DNA of 64,000 nt, from assembly GCA_947585745.1 (NCBI GenBank), contig CANPXF010000007.1, positions 1-64,000 of the forward strand. The letters run 5' to 3'. A program made the translations under genes and the position numbers. Shown in pieces: positions 24,708 to 33,702 of the stretch (its first letter is position 1; each line of letters opens with the position of its first letter). The notes under the pieces are model-generated. The model saw only the letters and a program-made list of their open reading frames with translations. It was not told the DNA's origin and did not search any database. Source of the DNA: an uncultured Clostridia bacterium. GTDB taxonomy: Bacteria; Bacillota; Clostridia; Oscillospirales; Acutalibacteraceae.

Positions 24708-26207
24708 ATGCTTAATACCTTTTACAAAAACTTTAAAAGCGGAACAGACATAAGGGGAGTTGCCGTTGAGGGCGTAAAGGGGCAGGATATAAACCTCACA
24801 GACGAGGTCATTTCGGCTATGGCAAACGGTTTTGCTCTTTGGCTGTCAGAAAAGGTTAAAAAGCCCTGCGACAAGCTCACGGTTTCTATCGGCAGGGACA
24901 GCAGAATAAGCGGTCCTAAAATTTTGGGTATTGTTTCACAAACGCTTAAAAACACAGGCGTAAGCGTGCTTAACTGCTCGCTCGCGTCAACTCCGTCTAT
25001 GTTTATGACTACAGTTGATTTAGAATGTGACGGCGCTGTTCAGATAACGGCAAGTCATCATCCCTTTAACCGAAATGGCTTAAAATTCTTTACACGCGAG
25101 GGCGGACTTGAGGGAGAAGATATTGAGAAAATACTTCAGTACGCGCAGGATAAAAAAACGCCTCCTCATTCAAAAAACGGCTCAATAAAAGAAATTGACT
25201 ATATGAAACAATACTGCTCTCATTTAGAGGATATTATAAAAAAAGGCGTTAACGCCGACGATTACGAATATCCGCTTAAAGGCTTTAAAATTGTAGTGGA
25301 CGCGGGAAACGGCGTCGGCGGATTTTACGCAGACGTTCTGAAAAATTTAGGAGCAGACACAACGGGAAGCCGTTATCTTGACCCCGACGGAATGTTTCCG
25401 AACCATATCCCGAACCCCGAAAACAAGGAGGCTATGCAGTCGATTTGCGAGGCTGTACTTGAAAACGGGGCGGATTTAGGCGTTATATTCGACACAGACG
25501 TCGACCGAGGCGGAGCCGTTGACAAAAGCGGTAATGAAATTAACCGCAACCGTCTTGTTGCGCTGGCTTCGGCAATCGCCCTTGAGGGAAATGACGGAGC
25601 GACTATTGTGACAGACTCGATTACATCAAGCGGACTTAAAGAATTTATTGAAAACACATTAGGCGGAAAGCATTACCGCTACCGCAGAGGATATAAAAAT
25701 GTTATAGACAAAGGAATTGAGCTAAACAACAAGGGAATCAACTGCCCGCTTGCGATTGAAACATCGGGACACGCGGCTATGCGGGAGAATTATTTTCTCG
25801 ACGACGGGGCGTATCTCTGCACAAAAATCATCATTAAAATGGCTCAGCTGAGTAAAGAGGGCAAAAGCATAGAAAGTATAACCTCAGATTTAAAGGAGCC
25901 TTTAGAGGAAGAAGAAATACGCTTTAAAATTGTTGAAAACGATTTCAGAGCGTGCGGAGAGAGAATTATTAAAGAGCTTAACGATTACGCTAAAAACGCC
26001 GAAGGGTGGATATTGGCTGACGACAACCGCGAGGGCGTGAGGGTTTCCTTTGATAAAAACAACGGCAACGGATGGTTTTTGCTAAGGCTATCGGTTCACG
26101 ACCCGATTATGCCTCTTAATATTGAAAGCGACAGCGCGGGCGGAGTTAAAGTAATAAAGGATAAAGTTTACAAGTTTTTAAAAACCGTAAACGGATTAGA
26201 AATTTAA
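24708..26207 (+). CDS. Phosphoglucomutase/phosphomannomutase family protein
   Basis: A 499-residue alpha-D-phosphohexomutase. The phosphoserine loop is TASHHPFN with Ser116, the Mg site is FDTDVDRGG (Asp262, 264, 266), the sugar-specificity loop is ETSGHAA, and a C-terminal phosphate-binding domain has DDNREGVRVSF. The exact sugar cannot be read from the sequence. It converts hexose-1- and hexose-6-phosphates for glycogen or cell-envelope sugars. It is monocistronic. Confidence 0.93.
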   Translation: MLNTFYKNFKSGTDIRGVAVEGVKGQDINLTDEVISAMANGFALWLSEKVKKPCDKLTVSIGRDSRISGPKILGIVSQTLKNTGVSVLNCSLASTPSMFMTTVDLECDGAVQITASHHPFNRNGLKFFTREGGLEGEDIEKILQYAQDKKTPPHSKNGSIKEIDYMKQYCSHLEDIIKKGVNADDYEYPLKGFKIVVDAGNGVGGFYADVLKNLGADTTGSRYLDPDGMFPNHIPNPENKEAMQSICEAVLENGADLGVIFDTDVDRGGAVDKSGNEINRNRLVALASAIALEGNDGATIVTDSITSSGLKEFIENTLGGKHYRYRRGYKNVIDKGIELNNKGINCPLAIETSGHAAMRENYFLDDGAYLCTKIIIKMAQLSKEGKSIESITSDLKEPLEEEEIRFKIVENDFRACGERIIKELNDYAKNAEGWILADDNREGVRVSFDKNNGNGWFLLRLSVHDPIMPLNIESDSAGGVKVIKDKVYKFLKTVNGLEI

Positions 26208-26217
26208 AACAAAACAG

Positions 26218-26267
26218 AAAATCAGTCGTAAAGACAAGCAGTTAAACAACCGCTGTCCGCGACCGAT
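26218..26267. terminator. Imperfect stem between convergent genes
   Basis: AATC-GTCG near 26220-26228 can pair with CGAC-GATT near 26259-26267, with an inner GACA-AGC-GTT stem. Several mismatches and only TTTTATT after it make this a weak candidate. Confidence 0.35.
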
Positions 26268-26284
26268 TTTATTATGCAGAAGTT

Positions 26285-26905
26285 TTATTCTCGTTCTTTA
26301 GATTTATTTATCATTTCAACTATACCGTAATACACGGGAATAGTCAGATAAGCTGTCCAGCCCCAGCTCCAGCCGTCAAATAAAAACCCTGTTATCATCT
26401 GAAATACTACGCAAATAACGGGATAGGCAAAGCAATCGGCATTGTGTTTATGAACCGCTTCAACAAAGGAATAATATACAGGAATAGCTAACAAACAAAT
26501 CCACGAAAGCGCAAATCCGCAGAATTGTCCCGAAAATCCCCAAAAAAGCGTTCCCATTAAGGCAAGTATACCTATTAGAAAAATATGAACGACTTTTTTA
26601 CCTGTAATTTTCTCATCTTCTGTAATGTTTTCGATTTCGTCAGCCTGAAAGTTCTCTTTAACATGTGCGGTTACTTTATCAGGTTCTGCCTTATCGTCTT
26701 CGGTTTCTCCCTTTAAAAGTTCGTCGAGAGTTACCCCGTAAATCTTTGCCAAATTGATGAGATTATCGGTATCGGGCGACGCTTCCGCTCGCTCCCATTT
26801 TGAAACAGCCTGACGGCTTACGCCGATTTTCTCGGCAAGCTCCTCCTGCGAAAATCCGTGTGACTTTCTGTAATTTAATAATCTGTCTGCAATTTCAATA
26901 TTCAT
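26285..26905 (-). CDS. XRE-family transcriptional regulator with membrane domain
   Basis: A 206-residue protein. The N-terminal HTH_3 (about 7-61) has SQEELAEKIGVSRQAVSKWERAEASPDTDN. A charged linker (66-105) follows, then four hydrophobic segments (about 110-125, 128-150, 157-175, 180-200). This DNA-binding-plus-membrane layout is common in Firmicutes and suggests a membrane-tethered regulator; its target is unknown. AGGAGGAAG precedes the ATG, and a TATAAT lies at 26933-26938 on the minus strand. Confidence 0.88.
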   Translation of the reverse strand: MNIEIADRLLNYRKSHGFSQEELAEKIGVSRQAVSKWERAEASPDTDNLINLAKIYGVTLDELLKGETEDDKAEPDKVTAHVKENFQADEIENITEDEKITGKKVVHIFLIGILALMGTLFWGFSGQFCGFALSWICLLAIPVYYSFVEAVHKHNADCFAYPVICVVFQMITGFLFDGWSWGWTAYLTIPVYYGIVEMINKSKERE

Positions 26906-26983
26906 AAATCTTCCTCCTTAAGTCGCGCCACAATTATACCCCGAATTTTTGCATTTTCGCCATACATTTTAGTTTTCAATTGT

Positions 26984-26998
26984 GCAACTATAGGTTGC
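26984..26998. repeat. Inverted repeat upstream of the XRE gene
   Basis: GCAAC-TATAG-GTTGC is a perfect 5-bp-arm dyad about 45 bases upstream of the XRE -10 box. It is a reasonable self-operator candidate for an XRE protein, but short enough to occur by chance. Confidence 0.35.
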
Positions 26999-27017
26999 GT
27001 TTCAGTTTTTATGCGCT

Positions 27018-28919
27018 TTACAGGATATATGTAAGATTTTCGGTATCAAGCTCCGCTGTGTTAAGCGCGGGCTTTGCGAGAGGAATATTTTTTCCGTTTT
27101 TTATAAACAAAGGCACCTCATTAAGCGCTACATCAATATAATTCAGTCCTTTTTTGAGCTTTTCGGTTTTTATATTTTCTCCGCTTAGTTTTACAAATGT
27201 CATATCTTCGGGAAGATATACGGCTCTGCCGTTTTTGTTCTGTTCATAAATCGGCGCAATCATACATTCATCACCGAGCATAAGCTGGTCCTCAATCTCC
27301 CTCGCGATTTTATCATCGGGATAGTCAAACGCGAGCGGACAGAACATCATATCGTCGTTTTCACTGCAACGTCTAAATGTTGAATAAAGATACGGAATAA
27401 GTCTGTAACGCACACAAAGAACGTCTGAAAAGTCTTTGCAGTCGCCGAATTGATACGCCTCCTGAACACGCGTACCGAGAGCGCGGTGATTACGCATAAG
27501 CGGAGTGAATACGCCGAGCGCAAGCCATCTCAAAAGCAAATCTCTCGTCACATTGTTATTGAATCCGCCGAGGTCCGCTCCGCAGTAGAGAAAACCGCAC
27601 ATATTGGCAGACGCAAGCATTTTGAGGTTGAGAAGAATATGCGACCACCAGCTGAAATTATCGCCGAACCATATTCCGCTTGTTCGGTGAGCGCCTATAT
27701 ATGAAGCCCTTGAAAAAATTAGTATCTTTTCCCTGCCGAATTTTTCCTCAAAAAATCCGCTTGCGGCGTTCGTCATAAATGCGCCGTATAGGTTATGGAC
27801 ATCTTTATGGCAGACCATTTTTCCGTCAACATTGTGATAGAAGGAGCAATAATCGTCCATACTGTTCTGAATACCCAAAACAGCGTCTTTCATCTTGAAA
27901 AAGCCCCATATATCAACTTCATCACGCCTTATCTCGTCAAGCTTATCCAAAGCCTTGTTAAGACCGTTGGCGGAATAGAAAATAGCAGGCTCGTTCATAT
28001 CATTCCAAAAGCCGTCAATCCCGACGTCGGTCAAAGCCTTGTATTGGCTTCCAAACCAACGGCGCGCGTCATCATTAAGAAAATCGGGAAGTCCGACAAT
28101 GCCTGGCCATACTCCGCACTCAAAATCCGTACCGTCGGCATTCTTACAAAAATATCCGTTTTTATGTCCCTGCTCATAGACATCGTAACCCTCTTCCTTT
28201 TTTACTCCCGCGTCAATAATCGGGATAAGGTGGATATTATTTGCCCTCATATCGTCAACAAAGGCTTTAAAATCGGGAAATAAATCACGGTTTACCGTAA
28301 AATCCTTAAAGCGCTCCATATAATCTATATCCATATAAATACAGTCGAGCGGAAGATTATTTTTTCTGTGATTTTCCCGTACGTTTACAAAATCCTCCTG
28401 CTTAGCGTAACCCCAACAGCTCTGCTGATAGCCGAAAGCCCAAAACGGCGGGATATAGCTTTTTCCGATAATTTTTCTGAAATTCCGCACAATTTCCCTC
28501 TCGCTGTTGCCTTCAATATAATAAAAATCAGCGTTTTCTCCGTCAAGAATAATTTTTACCTCGTCCGTTTTGCTGTAGGCCAAGTCCCATTTTACACGCG
28601 CGGGGAAGTCAACAAACAGTCCGAATTTTTTCTTCGCGCTGACCACGATAAAATTGTGAGCGCCGTACAGAGAGCGTTTGTCCTCTGTGTGATTTGTTTC
28701 ATCACTGCACCAACTTTCATAAACCCAACCGCGCTTATTTATTCCCCGAACCGCCTCGCCGAGTCCGAAAATCATATCACCTTCGCCGATATTGAATTTT
28801 ATAACCGCCTTTTCATCAACAGAAAGTTCAAGAGGAAAGTCCCTTATATCACTTATCTCAATATTTTCAACTACCGCTTGCGTGTCAAACGGATTTCCTA
28901 TTCTGAATTTTTTTACCAT
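27018..28919 (-). CDS. Glycoside hydrolase family 31 (alpha-glucosidase-like)
   Basis: A 633-residue cytoplasmic GH31 enzyme with no signal peptide. An N-terminal beta-sandwich (to about 150) is followed by the TIM barrel: the substrate motif CIYMDIDYM, nucleophile Asp307 in WNDMNEPAIF, acid/base Asp420 in HRTSGIWFGDNFSWW, and the C-terminal beta domains. GH31 enzymes release glucose or xylose from alpha-linked oligosaccharides. The narrower specificity is not readable. It has its own promoter and is not linked to a sugar transporter here. Confidence 0.93.
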   Translation of the reverse strand: MVKKFRIGNPFDTQAVVENIEISDIRDFPLELSVDEKAVIKFNIGEGDMIFGLGEAVRGINKRGWVYESWCSDETNHTEDKRSLYGAHNFIVVSAKKKFGLFVDFPARVKWDLAYSKTDEVKIILDGENADFYYIEGNSEREIVRNFRKIIGKSYIPPFWAFGYQQSCWGYAKQEDFVNVRENHRKNNLPLDCIYMDIDYMERFKDFTVNRDLFPDFKAFVDDMRANNIHLIPIIDAGVKKEEGYDVYEQGHKNGYFCKNADGTDFECGVWPGIVGLPDFLNDDARRWFGSQYKALTDVGIDGFWNDMNEPAIFYSANGLNKALDKLDEIRRDEVDIWGFFKMKDAVLGIQNSMDDYCSFYHNVDGKMVCHKDVHNLYGAFMTNAASGFFEEKFGREKILIFSRASYIGAHRTSGIWFGDNFSWWSHILLNLKMLASANMCGFLYCGADLGGFNNNVTRDLLLRWLALGVFTPLMRNHRALGTRVQEAYQFGDCKDFSDVLCVRYRLIPYLYSTFRRCSENDDMMFCPLAFDYPDDKIAREIEDQLMLGDECMIAPIYEQNKNGRAVYLPEDMTFVKLSGENIKTEKLKKGLNYIDVALNEVPLFIKNGKNIPLAKPALNTAELDTENLTYIL

Positions 28920-28948
28920 ATTTTCACCTCTGCAAATGCTGTATTTTT

Positions 28949-28977
28949 ATTGTACGATATAATGTCTTAAAAATCAA
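28949..28977 (-). promoter_or_regulatory. GH31 promoter
   Basis: On the minus strand, TTGATT (28972-28977) and TACAAT (28949-28954) are 17 bases apart. It starts immediately behind the terminator of the aromatic operon. Confidence 0.65.
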
Positions 28978-28979
28978 TA

Positions 28980-29015
28980 AATCCCTTTGCATTACCAAGC
29001 GCAAAGGGATTTTTC
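28980..29015 (-). terminator. Terminator of the aromatic operon
   Basis: AATCCCTTTGC (28980-28990) and GCAAAGGGATT (29001-29011) form an 11-bp perfect stem. It lies 10 bases past the acyltransferase stop and separates that operon from the GH31 gene. The U run is better on the plus strand; on the minus strand it is TATTGATTTTT. Confidence 0.75.
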
Positions 29016-29020
29016 TTATA

Positions 29021-30064
29021 TCACACCGCGTGTTTAGGAGGGGTTTTCTGAATTTTTTGAACGGCGAGACGTATCCACTTAAACGGATACTCAAAAACAG
29101 GTATTGAAAGCACACCGACTATTGTAGCCGCCGCAAGCAGAAGAAGAATAAAATCAGTAACGGAAACAATCTGAATTTCCTCTAAAAACTCCGTATCCAT
29201 CAGCGAAATAACCAACGGCATATGGAATAAATAAATGCTGAGAGTGTGTCTGCCGATATACGAAGTAATAAGCCTGCAGGCGGGAATAATGAGCAGTACT
29301 CCCGCAATCATCAGCAGGGCAATCGCCAACGCCTGAAGCCTTAAAAGCGCACCGTAACGGAACCACACTTCAAGCTCCGTGAAGTTAGCCTTTCCGTAAA
29401 AAAGCTTTATGGGAATATCGTCACGGTTTTGCAACGACCAAATTAAAATCGAACAGGCGACAAACAAAGAACCCAGCAAAAGCCTGATGAAAAGATTAAT
29501 TTTTCTGATTTTCATAAGCGCGTTGTTCGACATATAATATCCGATAAAGAAAAACGGCGCGAAAACAAAAATTCTATGCACGGCGAGCAGAATACCCGCG
29601 TCGGGAGCGTCACTGATTAAAACAGAAAGAATAACGGAAACAGTAATTGTTACATACGCGGGGAGTTTTTCGGCAATCGGAATCAAAAGATAATAGAAAA
29701 TAATCGCGAGCAAATACCAAAGTCCCCTGTTGGAGTGGAATATATCAAGAATACCTGCTCCCTCAACCTCAATTCCGACTAACATCTTATAACCCGTCAA
29801 AGCGAGCTGAAAAACAAGATAATACGCCGAAAATATAAGCACCTTTTCCGCGCGGACCTTACCGTCTTTACAGTAGCTTTTTGAAAGAAATCCCGATACA
29901 AATATAAACGCCGGCATATGGAAGGTGTAAATCCAGTAATCGAAGTCCTTCGCAAACGGCAACAGGAGTTTCGTTCCCTCCAAAAGATGTCCCGCCACGA
30001 CTAAGAAAATTAAAAATGTTTTTATATTATCCCAAAGATAATTTCGTTCCTTTTTCAGTTCCAT
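29021..30064 (-). CDS. Acyltransferase-3 family membrane protein
   Basis: A 347-residue protein with about ten hydrophobic segments. The acyltransferase-3 signature is seen near the start (YLWDNIKTFLIFLVVAGHLLE, then FHMPAFIFVSGFLSK). Members O-acylate sugars, peptidoglycan or other extracytoplasmic targets. It begins 12 bases after pheA and shares the terminator, so it is probably co-transcribed with the aromatic pathway, an odd partner. The substrate is not predictable. Confidence 0.85.
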   Translation of the reverse strand: MELKKERNYLWDNIKTFLIFLVVAGHLLEGTKLLLPFAKDFDYWIYTFHMPAFIFVSGFLSKSYCKDGKVRAEKVLIFSAYYLVFQLALTGYKMLVGIEVEGAGILDIFHSNRGLWYLLAIIFYYLLIPIAEKLPAYVTITVSVILSVLISDAPDAGILLAVHRIFVFAPFFFIGYYMSNNALMKIRKINLFIRLLLGSLFVACSILIWSLQNRDDIPIKLFYGKANFTELEVWFRYGALLRLQALAIALLMIAGVLLIIPACRLITSYIGRHTLSIYLFHMPLVISLMDTEFLEEIQIVSVTDFILLLLAAATIVGVLSIPVFEYPFKWIRLAVQKIQKTPPKHAV

Positions 30065-30076
30065 TTTTACACCAAA

Positions 30077-31204
30077 TTAAATCTCGCTGTAGTTTCCCAA
30101 AAATGAAAATCCGGGCATTTCTTCCGAAAGCTGGCAGATAAGGTCAACCGCGTTCCTGCTGTGAACATTGCCCGTAAAATCAAGATAGAAAAGATACTCA
30201 AACTTACTTCCCTGAATCGGTCTTGACTCGATTTTCGTAAGGTTAAAGCCGAGCGAGTTGAATCTGCACAGCACGCTGTAAAGAGAACCCGAAACGTGAG
30301 GCAGACTGAAACACAGGCTGATTTTATCCGCATTGTCGGGAATAAAAAGCTTTTTTGAAATGACGATAAAACGCGTCATATTCGCGTCGTTATCCTGAAG
30401 ATGATTGTCCAAAATCTTTAATCCGTACTCCTCGGCCGCTCTGTAGGAACAAATCGCCGCTACATTCAGCCGTTTCTCACGCGCTACGTCACGAGCCGCG
30501 ACCGCGGTATTAGCGCAGGGAGTAGGTTCAAAATTATGGGAGGCTATGTAATTCTCGCATTGAGAAATTGACTGCGGATGCGTCCAGACCTTTTCTATAT
30601 CGCCTATCTCGGACTGTTTAAGTCCGCCAAGACAATAGTCAATCGGCAAATCGAGCGCGCCGACAATATAAAAACGATGCTTTAAAATTAGGTCGTAAAC
30701 CGCGGAAACGGAACCTGCCGTGGAATTTTCCACTGGAAGAACTCCGTAATTCACTTCTCCTCTGTCTACGGCGTTAAAAACATCGGCAAAGGTTTTAAAG
30801 GGTACGGGCTCTCCCTCGGGGAAAAGTCTTAATGTCGCCTCGTGTCCGTTAGCGCCCTTTATTCCCTGATAGGCAATTTTGACGTTCTTTTCAGGCAGAG
30901 AATTTTCAGCGCTCGAAAGAACGCTCTTAATAGCCTTTCCGCTTCCCACAATATTATGCTGTAAGGCTCTTGAAAGCTCCATTATGTTGGAATACAAAAG
31001 CCTCGCCGACGGCCCGTATTCTCCGCCCTCTTGCTGAACCCTGTCAAGAATTTCGTTCTCACGGTTTTCGTTTAAAACGGGAATACCGTTTATTTTTTTG
31101 TATTCTCCGACGTCTTTAGCGCAATCCATACGCTGTTTAAAAAGCTCAATAATACGCTCGTCTATGTCGTTTATTTCCTTGCGTATTTCGGATAAATCTC
31201 TCAT
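30077..31204 (-). CDS. pheA: Bifunctional chorismate mutase/prephenate dehydratase
   Basis: A 375-residue P-protein for phenylalanine synthesis. An AroQ-type chorismate mutase (about 1-90: RKEINDIDERIIELFKQRM), prephenate dehydratase (about 105-285: AYQGIKGANGHEATL, and LPVENSTAGSV), then a regulatory ACT domain (about 295-375) with the ESRPIQGSKFEYLFYLDF phenylalanine-binding segment. I start at the ATG at 31204, which has AGGGTGA upstream; the longer frame adds 11 residues. It follows aroC by 19 bases. Confidence 0.95.
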   Translation of the reverse strand: MRDLSEIRKEINDIDERIIELFKQRMDCAKDVGEYKKINGIPVLNENRENEILDRVQQEGGEYGPSARLLYSNIMELSRALQHNIVGSGKAIKSVLSSAENSLPEKNVKIAYQGIKGANGHEATLRLFPEGEPVPFKTFADVFNAVDRGEVNYGVLPVENSTAGSVSAVYDLILKHRFYIVGALDLPIDYCLGGLKQSEIGDIEKVWTHPQSISQCENYIASHNFEPTPCANTAVAARDVAREKRLNVAAICSYRAAEEYGLKILDNHLQDNDANMTRFIVISKKLFIPDNADKISLCFSLPHVSGSLYSVLCRFNSLGFNLTKIESRPIQGSKFEYLFYLDFTGNVHSRNAVDLICQLSEEMPGFSFLGNYSEI

Positions 31205-31223
31205 ACTTTCACCCTGTTTAATA

Positions 31224-32291
31224 CTATAGTAAGTCAAAAACCGCTATCGCCGTTACCGCCTCGACTACAGGTACGGCTCTGGGTACTATGCAGGGGTCGT
31301 GCCTGCCCTTTACAACGAGTTTATCGTTCCTTTTTGTCTGTAAATTGACGGTATCCTGCTCCTTTGCGATTGACGGGGTGGGCTTAAACGCAGTTTTAAA
31401 AACAATCGGCATACCGTCAGTTATTCCGCCGAGTATCCCCCCGCAATTGTTGGTTTTTGTTACTACCTTATCATTTTTATATTCAAACGCGTCATTGTTA
31501 ACGCTTCCCGTAAGCCTTGAACTTTCAAATCCTTTTCCGAATTCAACGCCTTTAACGGCGGGAATCGCGAAAAGCGCCTTTGCCAAGGCTCCCTCCACTC
31601 CGTCAAAAAGCGGACCGCCAACACCGACGGGCATTCCGACAACGGCGCATTCGACCGTACCGCCCACACTGTCGCAGTCAAGGCGCGCGTTTTCAACAAC
31701 TTCGCGCATTTTCTTTTCCTTTGACTTATCAATCAGCGCAAAGCTTGAGTTATTTAACTCTTCAATAAGCTTATCGTCTATTTCAACAGGGTTAAAGGGC
31801 TCGTCGCAAACGTCTTTGATAGAGCTTATGTGAGCCGCGATTTTAATTCCCTTTTGCTCTAAAATTTGTCTTAAAACCGCGCCGGCAAATACAATCGGAG
31901 CCGTTAATCTTCCGCTGAAATGTCCCCCGCCTCTGATGTCGTTATTACCCTCGTATTTAACAAAAGCGGTATAGTCGCTGTGACCGGGACGCGGAGTGTC
32001 TAAAAGATTTGAGTAATCCGCGCTTTTCGTGTTTGTGTTTTCGATAACGCAGGCAATCGGAGCGCCCGTAGTAACGCCGTTTAAAATGCCCGATTTAATA
32101 TCAGGAAAATCCTTTTCCACTCTTTTGGTCGCGGTTTTATCCTTTCCCGGAGCTCTGCGCGCCATCTGCGCGAGCACCTTGTCCATATCAATTTTAAAGC
32201 CCGCAGGCACTCCTTTGATTACCGCGCCTATCGCCTCTGTGTGGCTTTCACCGAAAACCGTAAGCTTTATCTTTTCGCCGTATTCAGACAT
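31224..32291 (-). CDS. aroC: Chorismate synthase
   Basis: A 355-residue FMN-dependent enzyme for the last shikimate step. Signatures: GEKIKLTVFGESHTEAIG at the start, RPGHSDYT, the RGGGHFSGRLTAP loop and RHDPCIVPRAVPVVEA at the end. I use the ATG at 32291, which overlaps the aroA stop by 8 bases and has a G-rich ribosome-binding site, rather than the frame beginning 33 bases upstream. It is coupled to aroA. Confidence 0.97.
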   Translation of the reverse strand: MSEYGEKIKLTVFGESHTEAIGAVIKGVPAGFKIDMDKVLAQMARRAPGKDKTATKRVEKDFPDIKSGILNGVTTGAPIACVIENTNTKSADYSNLLDTPRPGHSDYTAFVKYEGNNDIRGGGHFSGRLTAPIVFAGAVLRQILEQKGIKIAAHISSIKDVCDEPFNPVEIDDKLIEELNNSSFALIDKSKEKKMREVVENARLDCDSVGGTVECAVVGMPVGVGGPLFDGVEGALAKALFAIPAVKGVEFGKGFESSRLTGSVNNDAFEYKNDKVVTKTNNCGGILGGITDGMPIVFKTAFKPTPSIAKEQDTVNLQTKRNDKLVVKGRHDPCIVPRAVPVVEAVTAIAVFDLL

Positions 32292-33543
32292 CAAATACCC
32301 CCCCGAGCCTTTTATATTCATCAAAAAAATTGGGAAAGCTTTTATTTATACTTTCTCTGTCGGTTATTTTTACATCGTCTTTGCACGCAAGCGCCGCAAT
32401 CGCCGCCGACATTACAATTCTGTGGTCGTTTGAGCCGTCAACCGTACCGCCTTTAAATCCGCCTGTTCCAAAAATTTCAAGACCGTCAGATTTTTCCTCA
32501 ACCTTTCCGCCGACAGCCTTCAGCATATCCGCAGTCGTTTTAAGACGGTCGCTCTCTTTAATACGAAGTCTTTCGGCAGAGTGGATTACGGTATTGTTTT
32601 TCGCGCATCCCGCCAAAACCGAAAGTATCGGCACTAAATCGGGAATCTGGCTTGCGTCTATATCAGCCTTGGAAAGCTCTGATTTTCTCACCCTTACGCT
32701 GTCGTCGGAAACTTCAACATCTGCTCCGAATCTTTTAAGCAAATTTACGATTTCCTTATCGCCCTGAGTTGAGTTTATATCAATTCCGTCAACGGTCACA
32801 TCGCCCGAAACCGCGCCCGCCGTAAGGAAAAACGCCGCCTGCGACCAGTCGCCGTCTGTTCGGTAATCGCGTGATATGTACTTTTGATTACCTTTTACAA
32901 ACCAGCCGTAATCAGTTGTCTCAACATTAACGCCGAACTTTTTTAAACAGGCGATTGTCATATCAATATAGCCGACGCTCTGGAGCGGGGTTGTGAGTAC
33001 AATTTTACTGTCGCCGTCTAAAAGCGGAAGCGCGAATAAAAGTCCCGTTATAAACTGCGAGCTGATATTTCCCGCAACCTCAAAGGTTCCCGCTTTAAGC
33101 TTTCCTTTTATCTTTAACGGAAGTGTTCCCGAGGTTTCGCAGTCAACGCCAGCCTTTGGAAGAATATCCGCAAAAAGCCCTATCGGACGTGAAACTAAGC
33201 TTCCTCGCCCGCTAAATTCGGTTTCAATTCCTCCTGCCGCGGCAACGGGCACAAAAAATCTGAGCGTAGACCCGCTCTCTTTGCAGTCCAAAGAGGCGGT
33301 TTTATTTTTAAAAATATTGGTTCCGTTCACAGTCAGCACATCGCCGTTAATTTCCGTGGCGGCGCCGAGTGAACGCACGCAACCAATCGTCGCCTTTATA
33401 TCGTCAGACAGCGCGACAGGAGCAATTCTGCAAACGCCCTTCGATAAAGCGGCGCAGATTATTGCTCTGTGGACATCGCTTTTTGACGGAGGAGCGGTTA
33501 CTCTTCCGTAAAGTTGTGACGGTTTTACAATAATATCCGACAT
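32284..33543 (-). CDS. aroA: 3-phosphoshikimate 1-carboxyvinyltransferase (EPSP synthase)
   Basis: A 419-residue enzyme for the sixth shikimate step. Motifs: APPSKSDVHRAI at the N-terminus, SGSTLRFFVPVAAAGG, and RLRIKESDRLKTTADML plus DHRIVMSAAIAAL in the C-terminal half. The second conserved segment reads ESGSTLRF, with Ser where class I enzymes have GNAGT-type glycines, so it looks like a class II variant. The start is the ATG at 33543, with GAGGAA upstream. Confidence 0.96.
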   Translation of the reverse strand: MSDIIVKPSQLYGRVTAPPSKSDVHRAIICAALSKGVCRIAPVALSDDIKATIGCVRSLGAATEINGDVLTVNGTNIFKNKTASLDCKESGSTLRFFVPVAAAGGIETEFSGRGSLVSRPIGLFADILPKAGVDCETSGTLPLKIKGKLKAGTFEVAGNISSQFITGLLFALPLLDGDSKIVLTTPLQSVGYIDMTIACLKKFGVNVETTDYGWFVKGNQKYISRDYRTDGDWSQAAFFLTAGAVSGDVTVDGIDINSTQGDKEIVNLLKRFGADVEVSDDSVRVRKSELSKADIDASQIPDLVPILSVLAGCAKNNTVIHSAERLRIKESDRLKTTADMLKAVGGKVEEKSDGLEIFGTGGFKGGTVDGSNDHRIVMSAAIAALACKDDVKITDRESINKSFPNFFDEYKRLGGVFDV

Positions 33544-33702
33544 AATTTCCTCAAACCTTCCAAATCGAAGAACGCTATGCTCTGCTTGCAAAGAGCAGAG
33601 CGCGACAGATTTTATCCCGCGCAGGGAGCGTTAGCACCACAGGGTGATTATATCCCCTGCTGAAATTCTGAATGTGACCAGCCTAAAATGCGTGGTCTGC
33701 GC
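33544..33702 (-). other. 159-base spacer with hairpin inside the aromatic operon
   Basis: The only long gap in an otherwise tight operon. It contains an 8-bp hairpin (GCTCTGCT 33579-33586 with AGCAGAGC 33594-33601), several GC-rich short dyads (CAGGGGATAT...), and a TATAAT on the minus strand around 33645-33650. It could be an internal promoter or leader, or a dispersed intergenic repeat. I cannot decide from one copy. Confidence 0.4.

Noticed and set aside
27795..28970. Long plus-strand frames opposite the GH31 gene.
   Set aside because: They are shadows of the GH31 codon pattern, with no start signals or motifs.
31288..31833. Ser/Thr/Pro-rich frame opposite aroC.
   Set aside because: Low-complexity antisense translation of a conserved enzyme.
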